Shown: piece by piece, positions 17,249 through 26,356 of the stretch
Layout: the number at the start of each line of letters is the position of its first letter
Position numbering within the stretch: the first letter of the stretch is position 1
Source of the DNA: Bosea vaviloviae
Lineage (GTDB): Bacteria; Pseudomonadota; Alphaproteobacteria; Rhizobiales; Beijerinckiaceae
Reading direction: 5' to 3'
NCBI RefSeq assembly: GCF_001741865.1
Contig: NZ_CP017148.1
Location: forward strand, 1-64,000
DNA length: 64,000 nucleotides
Program-made: the position numbers and the translations under genes
The notes under the pieces: model-generated
Database searches by the model: none
What the model was told of the DNA's origin: nothing
The model's input: the letters and a program-made list of their open reading frames with translations, nothing else

Positions 17249-18800
17249 GATGCATCCCCATCTTCACGATGTTTTCTTCGGAGAGTTGCTGGCGCGCGAG
17301 TTCGCCGACGATGCGGCCCTCGCGCATGACATAGGCCCGGTCGCAGACATGGACGATCTCGGCCTGCTCGGAGGAGATCATCAGAACGGCGGCGCCCTGC
17401 GCCACGAGCTGGTCGATCAGCGCAAAGATCTCGGATTTGGCGCCGACATCGATGCCGCGCGTCGGCTCGTCGAAGATGAAGAGCCGGGCTTCCGCCGCCA
17501 GCCATTTGCCGATCACGACCTTCTGCTGATTGCCGCCCGAGAGCAGTCCGACGGTCTGGTTCGGCGAGGGCGTTGCGATGCGCAGGCGGGCGATCAGTTC
17601 CTCGGCGGAGCGCTTCGCGCGGCCTGGCTTGAACAGCCCGTTCGGAAAGAGTCGGTCGAGGCCGGCGATGGCGAGATTGTCGCTGACGCTGCGGATCAGC
17701 GCGAGGCCCTCGCTCTTGCGGCTTTCCGGGATCAGCGCGATGCCCTGCGCAGCCGCGCGGTCAGGACCGCCGGTCCTGAGCTGGCCGAAGACGCGGATCT
17801 CGCCCGCCGTGACCGGATCGGCCCCGAAGATCGCACGGGCGACTTCCGTGCGGCCCGAACCGACCAGTCCGCACAGGCCGACGATCTCACCGGCCCGGAC
17901 GACCAGATCGATATCCCTGATCCCGTTGGCGGCCGACAAGCCGGTCACTTCGAGCGCGATCTCGCCAGGCGTCTCGGCGAAATGGCGGGGATAGCTCATG
18001 TCGACGCTGCGGCCGACCATCATCCGCACGAGCTCGTCCGGCGTGGTCTCGCCGGGCAGGGCCTGGCCGGCATTGCGCCCGTCGCGCAGCACGGTGATGC
18101 GGTCGCCCAGCGCGAAGACCTCGGCCATGCGGTGCGAGATGTAGACGATGGCCACGCCCTGCGCCTGGAGCTGGCGCATCATGGCGAAAAGCCGCTCGGT
18201 TTCCCGGTCCGACAGCGCGGCCGTCGGCTCGTCCATCACCAGGATGCGTGCCTCCTGCGACAGGGCCTTGGCGATCTCGACCATCTGCTGCTGGGCGACG
18301 CCAAGGCTGTGGACAGGTGTCCTCGGGTCGATGTCGAAACCGATCCAGTCGAGGACGCGCTTCGCCTCGCGATAGGTGCGCTCGCGGTCGATGAAGCCCG
18401 GCACCCGCGCCTTGAACTCGCGCCCCAGGAAGATGTTCTGGGCGATGTCGAGATAGGGTACGAGCGAGAATTCCTGGAAGATGACGGCGATGCCAAGCTT
18501 GCGCGCATCGGCCGGCGAGGTGATCTCGACCTTCTCGCCCTTGTGGAAATATTCGCCCGCATCGGCCCTGTAGGCGCCGCACAGAACCTTCATCAGCGAG
18601 GATTTGCCGGCGCCGTTCTCGCCGAGCAGCATGTGGACCTCGCCCGGCCGCACCGCGAAGGAGACGTCGTCGAGCGCCTTCACGCCGGGAAACTGCTTTG
18701 AAATCCCCCGGAGTTCGAGCAGCGGCGCAGCCTCGCTGGGCGCGGCTTCGACGGCAGCCGACGGAACGGGCCGAATTCTGGGCTCGATGGCGGCGTTCAT
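17241..18800 (-). CDS. Sugar-type ABC transporter ATP-binding protein, double domain (RbsA-like)
   Basis: 519 residues with two fused nucleotide-binding domains. The first has Walker A GENGAGKSS, signature SLGVAQQQMVEIAKAL and Walker B LVMDEPTAAL. The second has a degenerate Walker A (CGLVGSGRTEVARAI), signature LSGGNQQKVVIGKWL and FIFDEPTRGIDVGAK. That asymmetry is normal for RbsA/XylG. The start is ATG 18800 (MNAAIEPRIRPVP), which overlaps the end of the FAD dehydrogenase gene by 4 bp; the open frame upstream is that gene's shadow. Confidence 0.93.
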   Translation of the reverse strand: MNAAIEPRIRPVPSAAVEAAPSEAAPLLELRGISKQFPGVKALDDVSFAVRPGEVHMLLGENGAGKSSLMKVLCGAYRADAGEYFHKGEKVEITSPADARKLGIAVIFQEFSLVPYLDIAQNIFLGREFKARVPGFIDRERTYREAKRVLDWIGFDIDPRTPVHSLGVAQQQMVEIAKALSQEARILVMDEPTAALSDRETERLFAMMRQLQAQGVAIVYISHRMAEVFALGDRITVLRDGRNAGQALPGETTPDELVRMMVGRSVDMSYPRHFAETPGEIALEVTGLSAANGIRDIDLVVRAGEIVGLCGLVGSGRTEVARAIFGADPVTAGEIRVFGQLRTGGPDRAAAQGIALIPESRKSEGLALIRSVSDNLAIAGLDRLFPNGLFKPGRAKRSAEELIARLRIATPSPNQTVGLLSGGNQQKVVIGKWLAAEARLFIFDEPTRGIDVGAKSEIFALIDQLVAQGAAVLMISSEQAEIVHVCDRAYVMREGRIVGELARQQLSEENIVKMGMHHG

Positions 18801-20206
18801 CGGCGGCTCCCCCCTTCGCCGGCATGCTGCCGGAAGATCTTGCCCGGGTTCATGATGTTGTGCGGGTCGAGCGCCTGCTTGATCGCGCGCATCGCATCGA
18901 CCGCCTCGCCCAGTTCCTGTTCGAGGAAATCGATTTTCCCGACGCCGATGCCGTGCTCGCCCGTGCATGTGCCTTCGAGCGCGAGCGCCCGCTCGACGAG
19001 CCTGCCGTGGAACGCTTTCGCCCGCGCGATTTCCTCCGCATCGGCAGGGTCGATCAGGATGAGCAGATGGAAGTTGCCGTCGCCGACATGGCCGACGACC
19101 GGCGCGATGAGGCGGCTCTCCTCGATATCCCGCGCCGTCAGGCTCAGGCATTCGGTGAGACGCGAGATCGGCACGCAGACGTCCGTGACCATTGCGCGGG
19201 CGCCCGGACGAAGCCCGAGCCCGGCATAGAGCGTGTTGTCGCGGGCCTGCCAGAGCCTGCTGCGCTCCTCGGGCGTGGTCGCCCATGTAAAGCCGAGACC
19301 GCCCTGATCCGCCGCGACCGCCTGCGCAAGGCCGGCCTGCTCGGCAACGCCCGCCGGGCTGCCGTGGAACTCGAAGAAGAGGGTCGGGGCCTCGCGATGA
19401 CCAAGCTTTGCAAAGGCGTTGACGCCCCGCATCATCATCGCGTCGAGCAGTTCGATGCGCGCCACCGGAATGCCCGACTGGATCACGCCGATCGCGGTGT
19501 CGACCGCTGCCTTCAGGTCAGGGAAGGCGCAGACGGCCGAGAAGATCGCTTCGGGCTGCGGATGCAGCTTCAGCGTGACCTCCGTGATCACGCCGAGCGT
19601 TCCTTCCGCGCCGACGAAGAGCCGAGTCAGGTCGTAACCGGCGGAGGATTTCCGCGCCCGGCGGGCGGTGCGGATGATCCGGCCATCGGCGAGCACGACC
19701 TCGAGCGCCAGCACATTGTCCTTCATCGTGCCGTAGCGGACGGCCATCGTCCCCGATGCCCGCGTCGACGCCATACCGCCGATCGAGGCGTCGGCGCCAG
19801 GATCGATCGGAAAGAACAGCCCGGTGTCGCGTAGCTGCGCGTTGAGCTGCTTGCGGGTGATGCCCGGCTGGACCCGGACATCCATGTCCTCGGCATTCAG
19901 GGCCAGCACGCGGTTCATCCGCGTCATGTCGAGGCAGAGGCCGCCGTCGAGCGCGGCTGCATTGCCTTCGAGCGAGGTTCCCGCTCCGAACGGGACGATC
20001 GGCATGCCGGTCTCGGCGCAAAGCCGGACGATGCGCCGGACCTCGTCCGCATCGTCGGGAAAGACCACGACATCGGGCGGACGCGGCGCATGATAGGCCT
20101 CGCTGCGCCCATGCCCGTCGAGGACGCCCGGCGCCCGCGTGGCGCGCTCGCCCACCATTCCGGTGAGCCGCGCCATGATTCCGTCGACGCTCGCATGCGC
20201 GGTCAT
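18797..20206 (-). CDS. FAD-binding oxidase (D-lactate/glycolate dehydrogenase GlcD type)
   Basis: 469 residues of the vanillyl-alcohol-oxidase-type FAD family. The FAD-binding segment IVPFGAGTSLEGNAAALDGG, GADASIGGMASTRASGTMAVRYG, and the C-terminal metal/substrate region GHVGDGNFHLLILIDP plus CTGEHGIGVGKIDFLEQELG are all present. It probably oxidises a 2-hydroxy acid, passing electrons to the respiratory chain. Located between the intradiol dioxygenase and the transporter genes, it may oxidise a hydroxy acid made in this pathway. Confidence 0.9.
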   Translation of the reverse strand: MTAHASVDGIMARLTGMVGERATRAPGVLDGHGRSEAYHAPRPPDVVVFPDDADEVRRIVRLCAETGMPIVPFGAGTSLEGNAAALDGGLCLDMTRMNRVLALNAEDMDVRVQPGITRKQLNAQLRDTGLFFPIDPGADASIGGMASTRASGTMAVRYGTMKDNVLALEVVLADGRIIRTARRARKSSAGYDLTRLFVGAEGTLGVITEVTLKLHPQPEAIFSAVCAFPDLKAAVDTAIGVIQSGIPVARIELLDAMMMRGVNAFAKLGHREAPTLFFEFHGSPAGVAEQAGLAQAVAADQGGLGFTWATTPEERSRLWQARDNTLYAGLGLRPGARAMVTDVCVPISRLTECLSLTARDIEESRLIAPVVGHVGDGNFHLLILIDPADAEEIARAKAFHGRLVERALALEGTCTGEHGIGVGKIDFLEQELGEAVDAMRAIKQALDPHNIMNPGKIFRQHAGEGGSRR

Positions 20207-20301
20207 CGTCCGTTCCTCCCCTGATTCGTTTCTTGGCGGGCCGGCTGATCCGGCCTTGTGCTGATTGGTCTTCTTGGGCCTCGTGGCCGCATTGTTTCGT
20301 G

Positions 20302-21192
20302 TCAGGCGGCGCGCGACGCTTTTCCCGTCTTCGGCTTCAGGCCGAAATCATAATGGAGCCGGGCATAAGGCCGATCGAGCATACGGCCATCAGGAGCCTC
20401 GCCGGCCGGGTGTTCGACGAAGTCGCGGATCAGCGAATCCTTCACCCCGAAAACGACATCGGAATCGAGGTACTGGTCGCCGGCGACGAAGACATGCGTC
20501 ACCAGGCATTCGTGGCCAGGCGCATCGATCATGAAATGCACATGCGCCGGCCGCCAGGGATGGCGCCCTTGCGCCGCGAGCATCTGCCCGACCGGACCGT
20601 CATGGGGGATCGGGTAGGCCGCGGGTTTGATCGTCCAGAAATGGAACCCGCCCTCCGCGTCGGTGCGGAATCGTGCCCGCATGGCGAGGCCGCCGAGCGC
20701 GTCGAGCTGCTGCACGTCGTAATAGCCGTCATCGTCGGAATGCCAGACATCGACCGCCGCATTGACCAGCGGCTTGCCGTCGGACCCGCTGACCGAGCCC
20801 GAGACGAAGAGGGGCTCGCCCTTCATCCCCTCGGAAATATCGGCGCCGAGCGCGCGCTCCGGCGGCTCCTGGACGTAGAACGGCCCCAGCACCGTCGTCT
20901 CCGTGGCGCCCTCGGGCAGCCGGTGGTTGATCGCGTCGACCAGCATCGATACCCCGAGCGTATCGGAGAGCAGGATGAATTCCTGGCGCTTGTCGTCGCA
21001 GATGTGCCCCGTCCGGGTCAGGAACTCGATGCCCTGCTGCCATTCCTCCTGCGTCGGCTGGATCTCGCGGACGAAGGCGTGGAGATGGCGCACGAGCGCT
21101 TCGCTGATCTCGCGGATGCGCGGCTCCGTCGCGTTGCCGACGCGATCCAGCACGGCATCGGTAATGGTGAACTCGTCAAAGTTCCGCATCAT
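20302..21192 (-). CDS. Intradiol ring-cleavage dioxygenase (hydroxyquinol/catechol 1,2-dioxygenase type)
   Basis: 296 residues. An N-terminal helical dimerisation domain (about 1-100) precedes the Fe(III) catalytic domain. The expected iron ligands are visible: Tyr158 in DGYYDVQ, Tyr193 in AAYPIPHDG, and His217 and His219 in RPAHVHF. The family cleaves catechols between the hydroxyls; cotranscription with maleylacetate reductase points to hydroxyquinol (1,2,4-trihydroxybenzene), giving maleylacetate. It overlaps the upstream dehydrogenase gene by 17 bp. A related enzyme is encoded at 39984-40877. Confidence 0.92.
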   Translation of the reverse strand: MMRNFDEFTITDAVLDRVGNATEPRIREISEALVRHLHAFVREIQPTQEEWQQGIEFLTRTGHICDDKRQEFILLSDTLGVSMLVDAINHRLPEGATETTVLGPFYVQEPPERALGADISEGMKGEPLFVSGSVSGSDGKPLVNAAVDVWHSDDDGYYDVQQLDALGGLAMRARFRTDAEGGFHFWTIKPAAYPIPHDGPVGQMLAAQGRHPWRPAHVHFMIDAPGHECLVTHVFVAGDQYLDSDVVFGVKDSLIRDFVEHPAGEAPDGRMLDRPYARLHYDFGLKPKTGKASRAA

Positions 21193-22105
21193 GTCCTCCT
21201 GGCTTGTCTTCCCCGTCGGGCTCGCCCAGACCGGCGAGCCACTCGCTCAGCCGCACGGTGGAGATGAAATCATCCTCGCCGCAGCCCCGGCCGATGAGCG
21301 CGCCATAGGTCTCCCGCGTCAGGGCCGCGAGCGGCATCGCAACCGCGCTCGCATGCCCGGCGTCGATGATGAGGTCGAGATCCTTGGCCATCTGCCGGCA
21401 GGAGAAGGTCGGGCTGAAGTCCCGCTCGGCGAGATGGACGGCCTTGTACTTGACCATCGGCGAGGCGACGGCGCTCTCCGTCAGCACATCGAGGATGTCC
21501 TGCCAGCCGATCCTGCCCTTGCGGGCGAGAACGATGCTCTCGCCCATCATCGCCGCGGACACCGCGATCATCAGGTTGACCGCGAGCTTGGCGTAGCGCG
21601 CCTCCTCGGCCTCGCCGAGGTATTTCTGTGCGCGGGTGAAGGCGGCCGCGACCGGGCGCACCACCTCGAAAGCATCGGCGGGTCCGGAGACGAAACAGGT
21701 CAGGTTGCCGGTATGGGCGATCGAGGCATTGCCCGAGACGGGTAGCCGGAGATAGGCGACGCCGCGCGCCTGCGCAGCGTGCGCGACCTCGGCCGATATC
21801 TCGGGGCTGACGGTGCTCGTCTCGACCAGGATTGCGCCTGGGGCCATCGCCGCGAGCAGGCCATCCGCGCCGAGCGCCACGGCCTGCAGGGCGCGGTCGT
21901 CGGGCAGCGAGGTGAAAACGATATCACGTGACGCGGCAGCCGCCATCTCGGCTGCCTTCCTCACGCCGCCCGCCACGGCGGCATCCATCCGGCTGGCGTC
22001 GCGGTCATGGCCGGTGATGTCGTGGCCTGCCTCGGCGATACGGATCGCAATCGGCAATCCCATCTTTCCGAGGCCGATCCAGCCGATTGTCAGTGCTTGT
22101 GCCAT
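21176..22105 (-). CDS. NAD(P)-dependent oxidoreductase, 3-hydroxyisobutyrate dehydrogenase-like
   Basis: 309 residues of the beta-hydroxyacid dehydrogenase family. The Rossmann motif is IGWIGLGKMGLPIAIRIAEA, the substrate-binding loop LRLPVSGNASIAHTGNLTCF aligns with the usual D-PVSGG region but with NA replacing GG, and the catalytic lysine is in ARYAKLAVNLMIAVSAAMMG. It probably interconverts a 3-hydroxy acid and a semialdehyde. It lies between the amidohydrolase and dioxygenase genes in the same operon. Confidence 0.88.
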   Translation of the reverse strand: MAQALTIGWIGLGKMGLPIAIRIAEAGHDITGHDRDASRMDAAVAGGVRKAAEMAAAASRDIVFTSLPDDRALQAVALGADGLLAAMAPGAILVETSTVSPEISAEVAHAAQARGVAYLRLPVSGNASIAHTGNLTCFVSGPADAFEVVRPVAAAFTRAQKYLGEAEEARYAKLAVNLMIAVSAAMMGESIVLARKGRIGWQDILDVLTESAVASPMVKYKAVHLAERDFSPTFSCRQMAKDLDLIIDAGHASAVAMPLAALTRETYGALIGRGCGEDDFISTVRLSEWLAGLGEPDGEDKPGGHDAEL

Positions 22106-22115
22106 GCCATTTTCC

Positions 22116-23477
22116 TCAAGCGGCGTTCTGCCGGAGCCCGAGATCGCGGACGATCCGGGCGCCCGAGGCGGCGAGTTCGGCGAGCTTTGCGTCGAGACCG
22201 GTCGCGTCGAGACGCCCGTCGCGCTTGCGGAACCGCCCCGCGATCATCACCGACTCGATATCGCCGCGGCCGGCCTGCATGACGACTGTGGCAACGGGAT
22301 CGTGGACAGGCTGCAGATGCAGCGCTCGCGCATCGACCAGCACGATGTCCGCCTGCTTTCCGGGCGCGAGCGAGCCGATCCGATGCTCCAGCCCCAGCAT
22401 CCGCGCGCCCTCGATCGTGATCCATGACAGCGCCTCGCGCACTGGGATCGACGATGTCGACGGAATCGCGCCCGTCTCCTGCCGGCTCCGGGCGTTGTCG
22501 AGCGCCCGCTGCGCCCCGAGCGCGACCCGCCCGACAGTCAGCATGTCGCCGGCGATGACCGATTCAAGGTCGACGCCCAGCGACGGCGCGGCGCCCAGCG
22601 CCCGCAGCCGGCCGGTGATCGGAAAACCGTGGCCCTGGCTCATCTCGTTCTCCGGCGCGGCCGAGAACGAGACGCCGAGCCGCACAAGCCGCTCAAACAG
22701 CACGTCCGGCAGGTCGTTGCCATGGACGATGTTGACGCCGGGGCCGACAAGACCGGCCTTGATCAGGGCCTCCCATCCGCCCGGCGTCCGAGCCGGCCCA
22801 CCGCCCTGATGCATCGAGGCGACGAGCCCGAATTCGCGCGCCAGCCGGAAATCGGCGAGCGAAACGGGCAGCGTCGCGTAATGCGGGCCGAGGATGGCGA
22901 GGCCGAGGGTGAGCAAACCTTCGTCGGACGCGAACCGCCCGCGGCGCAACCGCTCGACCTCGGCGCGGGGATGCGGCACCTCGGAGAAATGCGGCGCGCC
23001 GGGTTTGGGGTCGGGCTTCGGCGAGCCGTGAAAGAAGGCCGCACGGATGCCGCTCTCGGCGAGGGCCTCGACGGCAGCATCGGTATGGTCGGGCGTCGGG
23101 TTGTTGTGGCACCAGTCGACCAGCGTCGTCGTGCCGGCGTCGATCTGCCCGAGCGCGCCGACCAGCGTCGCGATGCGGATATCGTCGGGCCGGAAGCGGG
23201 TCGCCAGGCCGGCATGGACCCAGCGGAAATATTCAAGCAGCGTCCAGTCGGCGGCAAGCCCGCGCAAACCCGTCTGCCAGCTGTGCATATGGGCGTTGAC
23301 GAGCCCCGGGATCGCGATGCGGCCCCGCGCATCGACGCGTTCGGCGTCCGGCACATCGATCTGCGGGGCGATGGCCGCGATCTGTTCGCCCTCGATCAGG
23401 ATGTCGCCCGAGAGCAAGTCGCCGGGGGCATCCATCGTGACGATCGTCGCGCCTGCGATGAGGGTTTGCCGCGTCAT
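22116..23477 (-). CDS. Amidohydrolase (ATZ/TRZ-like deaminase family)
   Basis: 453 residues, metal-dependent amidohydrolase superfamily. The first metal motif is PGLVNAHMHSWQTGLRG (HxH), His ligands follow in GLVASMHQGGG and GVNIVHGNDLPD, and the last Asp is in VSFSAAPENEMSQGHGFPI or shortly after it. It resembles 8-oxoguanine deaminase and chlorotriazine hydrolases, which remove amino or halide groups from heteroaromatic rings. Start ATG 23477 is 4 bp after the maleylacetate reductase stop; upstream open frame is shadow. In this operon it may hydrolyse an N-containing precursor. Confidence 0.87.
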   Translation of the reverse strand: MTRQTLIAGATIVTMDAPGDLLSGDILIEGEQIAAIAPQIDVPDAERVDARGRIAIPGLVNAHMHSWQTGLRGLAADWTLLEYFRWVHAGLATRFRPDDIRIATLVGALGQIDAGTTTLVDWCHNNPTPDHTDAAVEALAESGIRAAFFHGSPKPDPKPGAPHFSEVPHPRAEVERLRRGRFASDEGLLTLGLAILGPHYATLPVSLADFRLAREFGLVASMHQGGGPARTPGGWEALIKAGLVGPGVNIVHGNDLPDVLFERLVRLGVSFSAAPENEMSQGHGFPITGRLRALGAAPSLGVDLESVIAGDMLTVGRVALGAQRALDNARSRQETGAIPSTSSIPVREALSWITIEGARMLGLEHRIGSLAPGKQADIVLVDARALHLQPVHDPVATVVMQAGRGDIESVMIAGRFRKRDGRLDATGLDAKLAELAASGARIVRDLGLRQNAA

Positions 23478-23481
23478 CGCC

Positions 23482-24567
23482 TCAGGCCGCCTTCGACACG
23501 GTTTCGGACAGCGGCGGCTCGCCGGCGTGAGCGCGCGCGAGCAGAGCGTGGATCGCGTCACGCTCGATCGGGCGCGGGTTCCAGTAGGGTTTTTCGACGG
23601 CGATGTCGGCGGCGCGATCGATGCCGTCCCCGGGCATGCCGATCTCCGCCAGCGCCTGCGGCACGCCGAGGCCACAGATGAGATCGAACAGGCCGTTTGC
23701 GGCATCCGCAGCGCCCAGCGCCCGCCGGATCGCAGCCATCGCCTCGGGCGCGGCCGCGGCGTTGTAGGCAACCGCATGCGGCAGCACGATCGTATGCGTC
23801 TCGGCGTGGGGCAGGTTGAACGAACCGCCGAGCACATGGCAGAGCTTGTGGTGCAGCGCCATGCCGGCGGAGCCGAGGCAACAGCCGCAGAGCCAGGCGC
23901 CATAAAGCGCCTGCGTCCGGGCTTCCACGTCCTGCGGATCGCGGATGATCGCAGGCAGCGCCACTGCCAACGCGCGAATCCCCTCCTCGGCCATCAGCGA
24001 CACGATCGGGCTGCGATCCTGCGCATAGAGCGCCTCGACGGCGTGGGCGACCGCGTTGATGCCGGAGGTCGCGGACAGCGCGGCCGGCAGGGTCAGGGTG
24101 AGATCGACGTCGTAGATCACCGTCTCCGGCAGCACGTCCAGCGTGCGCACCGTCGTCTTGAGGCCATCCCTGGTCTCGCCGAGGATGGGGGTCATCTCGG
24201 AGCCGGCATAGGTCGTGGGGATACAGAGCTGATCGACGCCGGAGCGCAGCGCAAGCGCCTTTCCGAGCCCCGTCGTGGAACCGCCGCCCAGCGAGACGAC
24301 GCAATCCGCGCCGCTCTCCGTCATGATGCTCAGCGCAGCCTCGGTGACATCAGCCGGCGTGTGCATCGTCGCGCCGGCATAGATCCCGCCGAACAGCCCG
24401 CCGAGCCCCGCCCCGAGGCGTCGGCCCTCGGCCTCCTGCTGCGGCGTGGTCAGCACCAGCGCGCGCTTTGCACCGAGGCGCTCGACTTCGGCTGCCGCGG
24501 CGGACAGCGTGCCGCGCCCGAACACGACGCGGACCGGCAGGGCGTCGTAAACGAAGGAGCCGATCAT
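23482..24567 (-). CDS. Maleylacetate reductase
   Basis: 361 residues of the iron-containing alcohol dehydrogenase superfamily, in the maleylacetate reductase branch: start SFVYDALPVRVVFGRGTL, NAD(P) loop VSLGGGSTTGLGKALAL, PTTYAGSEMTPILGETRDG, and the His-rich MALHHKLCHVLGGSFNLPHAETH. It reduces maleylacetate to 3-oxoadipate, the step after intradiol cleavage of hydroxyquinol, so it pairs with the dioxygenase three genes downstream. A 3-oxoadipate CoA-transferase is not in the window. Confidence 0.92.
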   Translation of the reverse strand: MIGSFVYDALPVRVVFGRGTLSAAAAEVERLGAKRALVLTTPQQEAEGRRLGAGLGGLFGGIYAGATMHTPADVTEAALSIMTESGADCVVSLGGGSTTGLGKALALRSGVDQLCIPTTYAGSEMTPILGETRDGLKTTVRTLDVLPETVIYDVDLTLTLPAALSATSGINAVAHAVEALYAQDRSPIVSLMAEEGIRALAVALPAIIRDPQDVEARTQALYGAWLCGCCLGSAGMALHHKLCHVLGGSFNLPHAETHTIVLPHAVAYNAAAAPEAMAAIRRALGAADAANGLFDLICGLGVPQALAEIGMPGDGIDRAADIAVEKPYWNPRPIERDAIHALLARAHAGEPPLSETVSKAA

Positions 24568-24637
24568 CCGAGCATTCCCTGATTTTCACGCATCTTGGCG
24601 CGGCGACGATACACTGTGTCCCGACGGGTCTCGCGCG

Positions 24638-24979
24638 CTATTCGCGGTCCTCATAGCGGTGCTCCGCAGCGTCGATCGGATAATCCACCTGGTGACGGTC
24701 GATCCTGAGATCGCCGAGCTCCCGGCGCACGCGCAGATGCTCGGGATGCGTCGCGTAGGACGTCAGATCCGACATGTTGGCGAATTCGGACACCAGCACG
24801 ACGTCGCAGGCATAGTCGACATTGCTGACGTCGACCCCGACCTCGATATGGTTCAGACCGTCGATGAGGCCCTTGAGACCCTCAAACGCGGTCTTGACCT
24901 TAAGCCGCGCCGCCGCCCGCTCTTCGGGCGTGTCGCCGCGCAGCCGCCACATCACGATGTGCTTGACGGGTCCCGACAT
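24638..24979 (-). CDS. Dabb-family (stress-responsive A/B barrel) protein
   Basis: 113 residues: VKHIVMWRLRGDTPEERAAA at the start and DVVLVSEFANMSDLTSYATH in the middle, the pattern of the dimeric alpha/beta barrel (Dabb) domain. Members include small cyclases and decarboxylase-like helpers in aromatic metabolism; most have no known role. It is first in the minus-strand operon, 110 bp from the divergent lysR start, so it is expressed from the LysR-controlled promoter. Confidence 0.88.
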   Translation of the reverse strand: MSGPVKHIVMWRLRGDTPEERAAARLKVKTAFEGLKGLIDGLNHIEVGVDVSNVDYACDVVLVSEFANMSDLTSYATHPEHLRVRRELGDLRIDRHQVDYPIDAAEHRYEDRE

Positions 24980-25024
24980 GATGTTCCCTCGCCTGCGTTT
25001 TTTCTTGTCTCGTTGCGAGCCAGT

Positions 25025-25089
25025 TTTGACTTGCGGAAATCGGAAATAAATACCTGAATCAGGAACTCTCTTTTCCTCTAGGTGGAAAT
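25025..25089. promoter_or_regulatory. Divergent lysR / catabolic-operon control region
   Basis: The 110 bp between the Dabb and lysR starts contain TTGACT (25026-25031), a -35-like box for lysR, and a perfect inverted repeat CCTGA-A-TCAGG at 25053-25063. LysR regulators usually bind such dyads between divergent genes. The assignment as the LysR site is inference. Confidence 0.5.
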
Positions 25090-26004
25090 ATGGACCGGCT
25101 GACCCAGCTCGAAGTGTTCGTGAAAACGGCAGAGCTGAACAGCTTGTCGAAAGCCGCGGACACGCTGGGCATGTCGAACGCGGCGGCGAGCCGCCATCTC
25201 GCCGCGCTGGAGGAGCGGCTGGCGGCCCGGCTGATCGAGCGCAACACGCGCCGGCTCTGGCTCACGGAAGCCGGTCAGGAATTCCTGCAGCGCTGCGGCG
25301 CTCTACTCAACGAACTGGCCGAGGCGGAGGACGCGGTCAGCGAGCGCACCCTGTCGCCGAAAGGCCTGTTGCGGGTGACCAGCTCATTGTCCTTCGCGAC
25401 GATCTACCTCGCCCCGATGCTGCCGGCCTTCCGCGCGCTCTATCCGAAGCTCAACGTCCAGATCACCGCGGCCAATCGATATCCCGACTTCATCGAGGCG
25501 GGCATCGACGTCGCGATCCGCACGCGCGAGCAGGAGCCGGATTCCAACATCATCGTGCGCCGGCTTGGCCAGATGCGCCGGGTTCTGGCGGCGTCGCCCG
25601 GTTATTTTTCGGCGCATGGCGTGCCGCAGAGTCCCGCCGAACTCGCGCGCCATGACATGCTCGTCTACAATCTCGCCAACGATCCCTATTCGCTTCACCT
25701 GCGGCGCGGCACCGTCGCCGAGACGATCCGCATCTCCGCGGCCCTCGACAGTAATGACGGCCAGGTCGTGCGGCAGGCGGCGCTGGCCGGGCTCGGCATT
25801 CTGATCCAGCCGCTCTACATCGTGCAGCCGGACATCGTGGCGGGTCGGCTCGTCCCGATCCTGATGGATTGGGAACTGCCGATGCTGACGATGAACATCG
25901 CCTATCAGAACCGCCTCAGGCTGCCGGCGAAGATTCGCGTCTTCTCCGATTTCCTGGTCGAGCACATCCGCCAAAAATCAGATGCCAACATCTGGATGGA
26001 CTAA
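25090..26004 (+). CDS. LysR-family transcriptional regulator
   Basis: 304 residues. The N-terminal winged helix is typical: LTQLEVFVKTAELNSLSKAA, then LGMSNAAASRHLAALEERLA and ERNTRRLWLTEAGQ. The C-terminal part is the substrate-binding domain, of the clade with IDVAIRTREQEPDSNIIVRR and AGLGILIQPLYIV. It is divergent from the 12-gene unit beginning at 24979 and is its likely activator or repressor. The inducer would be an intermediate of that pathway. Confidence 0.93.
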   Translation: MDRLTQLEVFVKTAELNSLSKAADTLGMSNAAASRHLAALEERLAARLIERNTRRLWLTEAGQEFLQRCGALLNELAEAEDAVSERTLSPKGLLRVTSSLSFATIYLAPMLPAFRALYPKLNVQITAANRYPDFIEAGIDVAIRTREQEPDSNIIVRRLGQMRRVLAASPGYFSAHGVPQSPAELARHDMLVYNLANDPYSLHLRRGTVAETIRISAALDSNDGQVVRQAALAGLGILIQPLYIVQPDIVAGRLVPILMDWELPMLTMNIAYQNRLRLPAKIRVFSDFLVEHIRQKSDANIWMD

Positions 26005-26356
26005 ATAAACCCAGCGGCTCTCTAACTGAGGACTACGAGGCTTCCGGCTTGAGAGGCACGCGCGCGGGCACCCTAGCGTCTTGACGGCATGGTGCCGTCC
26101 TCTCCCAATAGCGCGCTCAGCGATCGAAACGGAACGGCCAACCGGTCGAAAGCGCTCGCCTGGATTCAACTGCCAACGATCCGCTCCGAGCATCGCTCTC
26201 GATTCCCCGTTCCCAATTGAGGATCTCTTGGGGCTTGAGCGCTCCAGAGGTGCGATCCCGCTCTGTGAGGCGCAGAGACTTGTCAAAATGAATGAGCCTC
26301 GACAACGCCCGTAACCGGTCGCAACCTGAGATGGCATGGCGTTGGACCAGCTTGCG
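26005..26356. other. Intergenic region between convergent lysR and flavin monooxygenase genes
   Basis: About 350 bp. A small hairpin, GACGGC (26083-26088) with GCCGTC (26094-26099), lies near the lysR end but has no T-run. Two short open frames (plus 26081-26314; minus 26117-26305) have no recognisable domain and are probably chance. Confidence 0.45.

Noticed and set aside
20233..21267. Long plus-strand open frames opposite the minus-strand operon (also 15267-16067, 16532-18701, 18698-19834, 23047-24582)
   Set aside because: They are antisense shadows typical of GC-rich DNA; the minus-strand frames carry clear conserved families.
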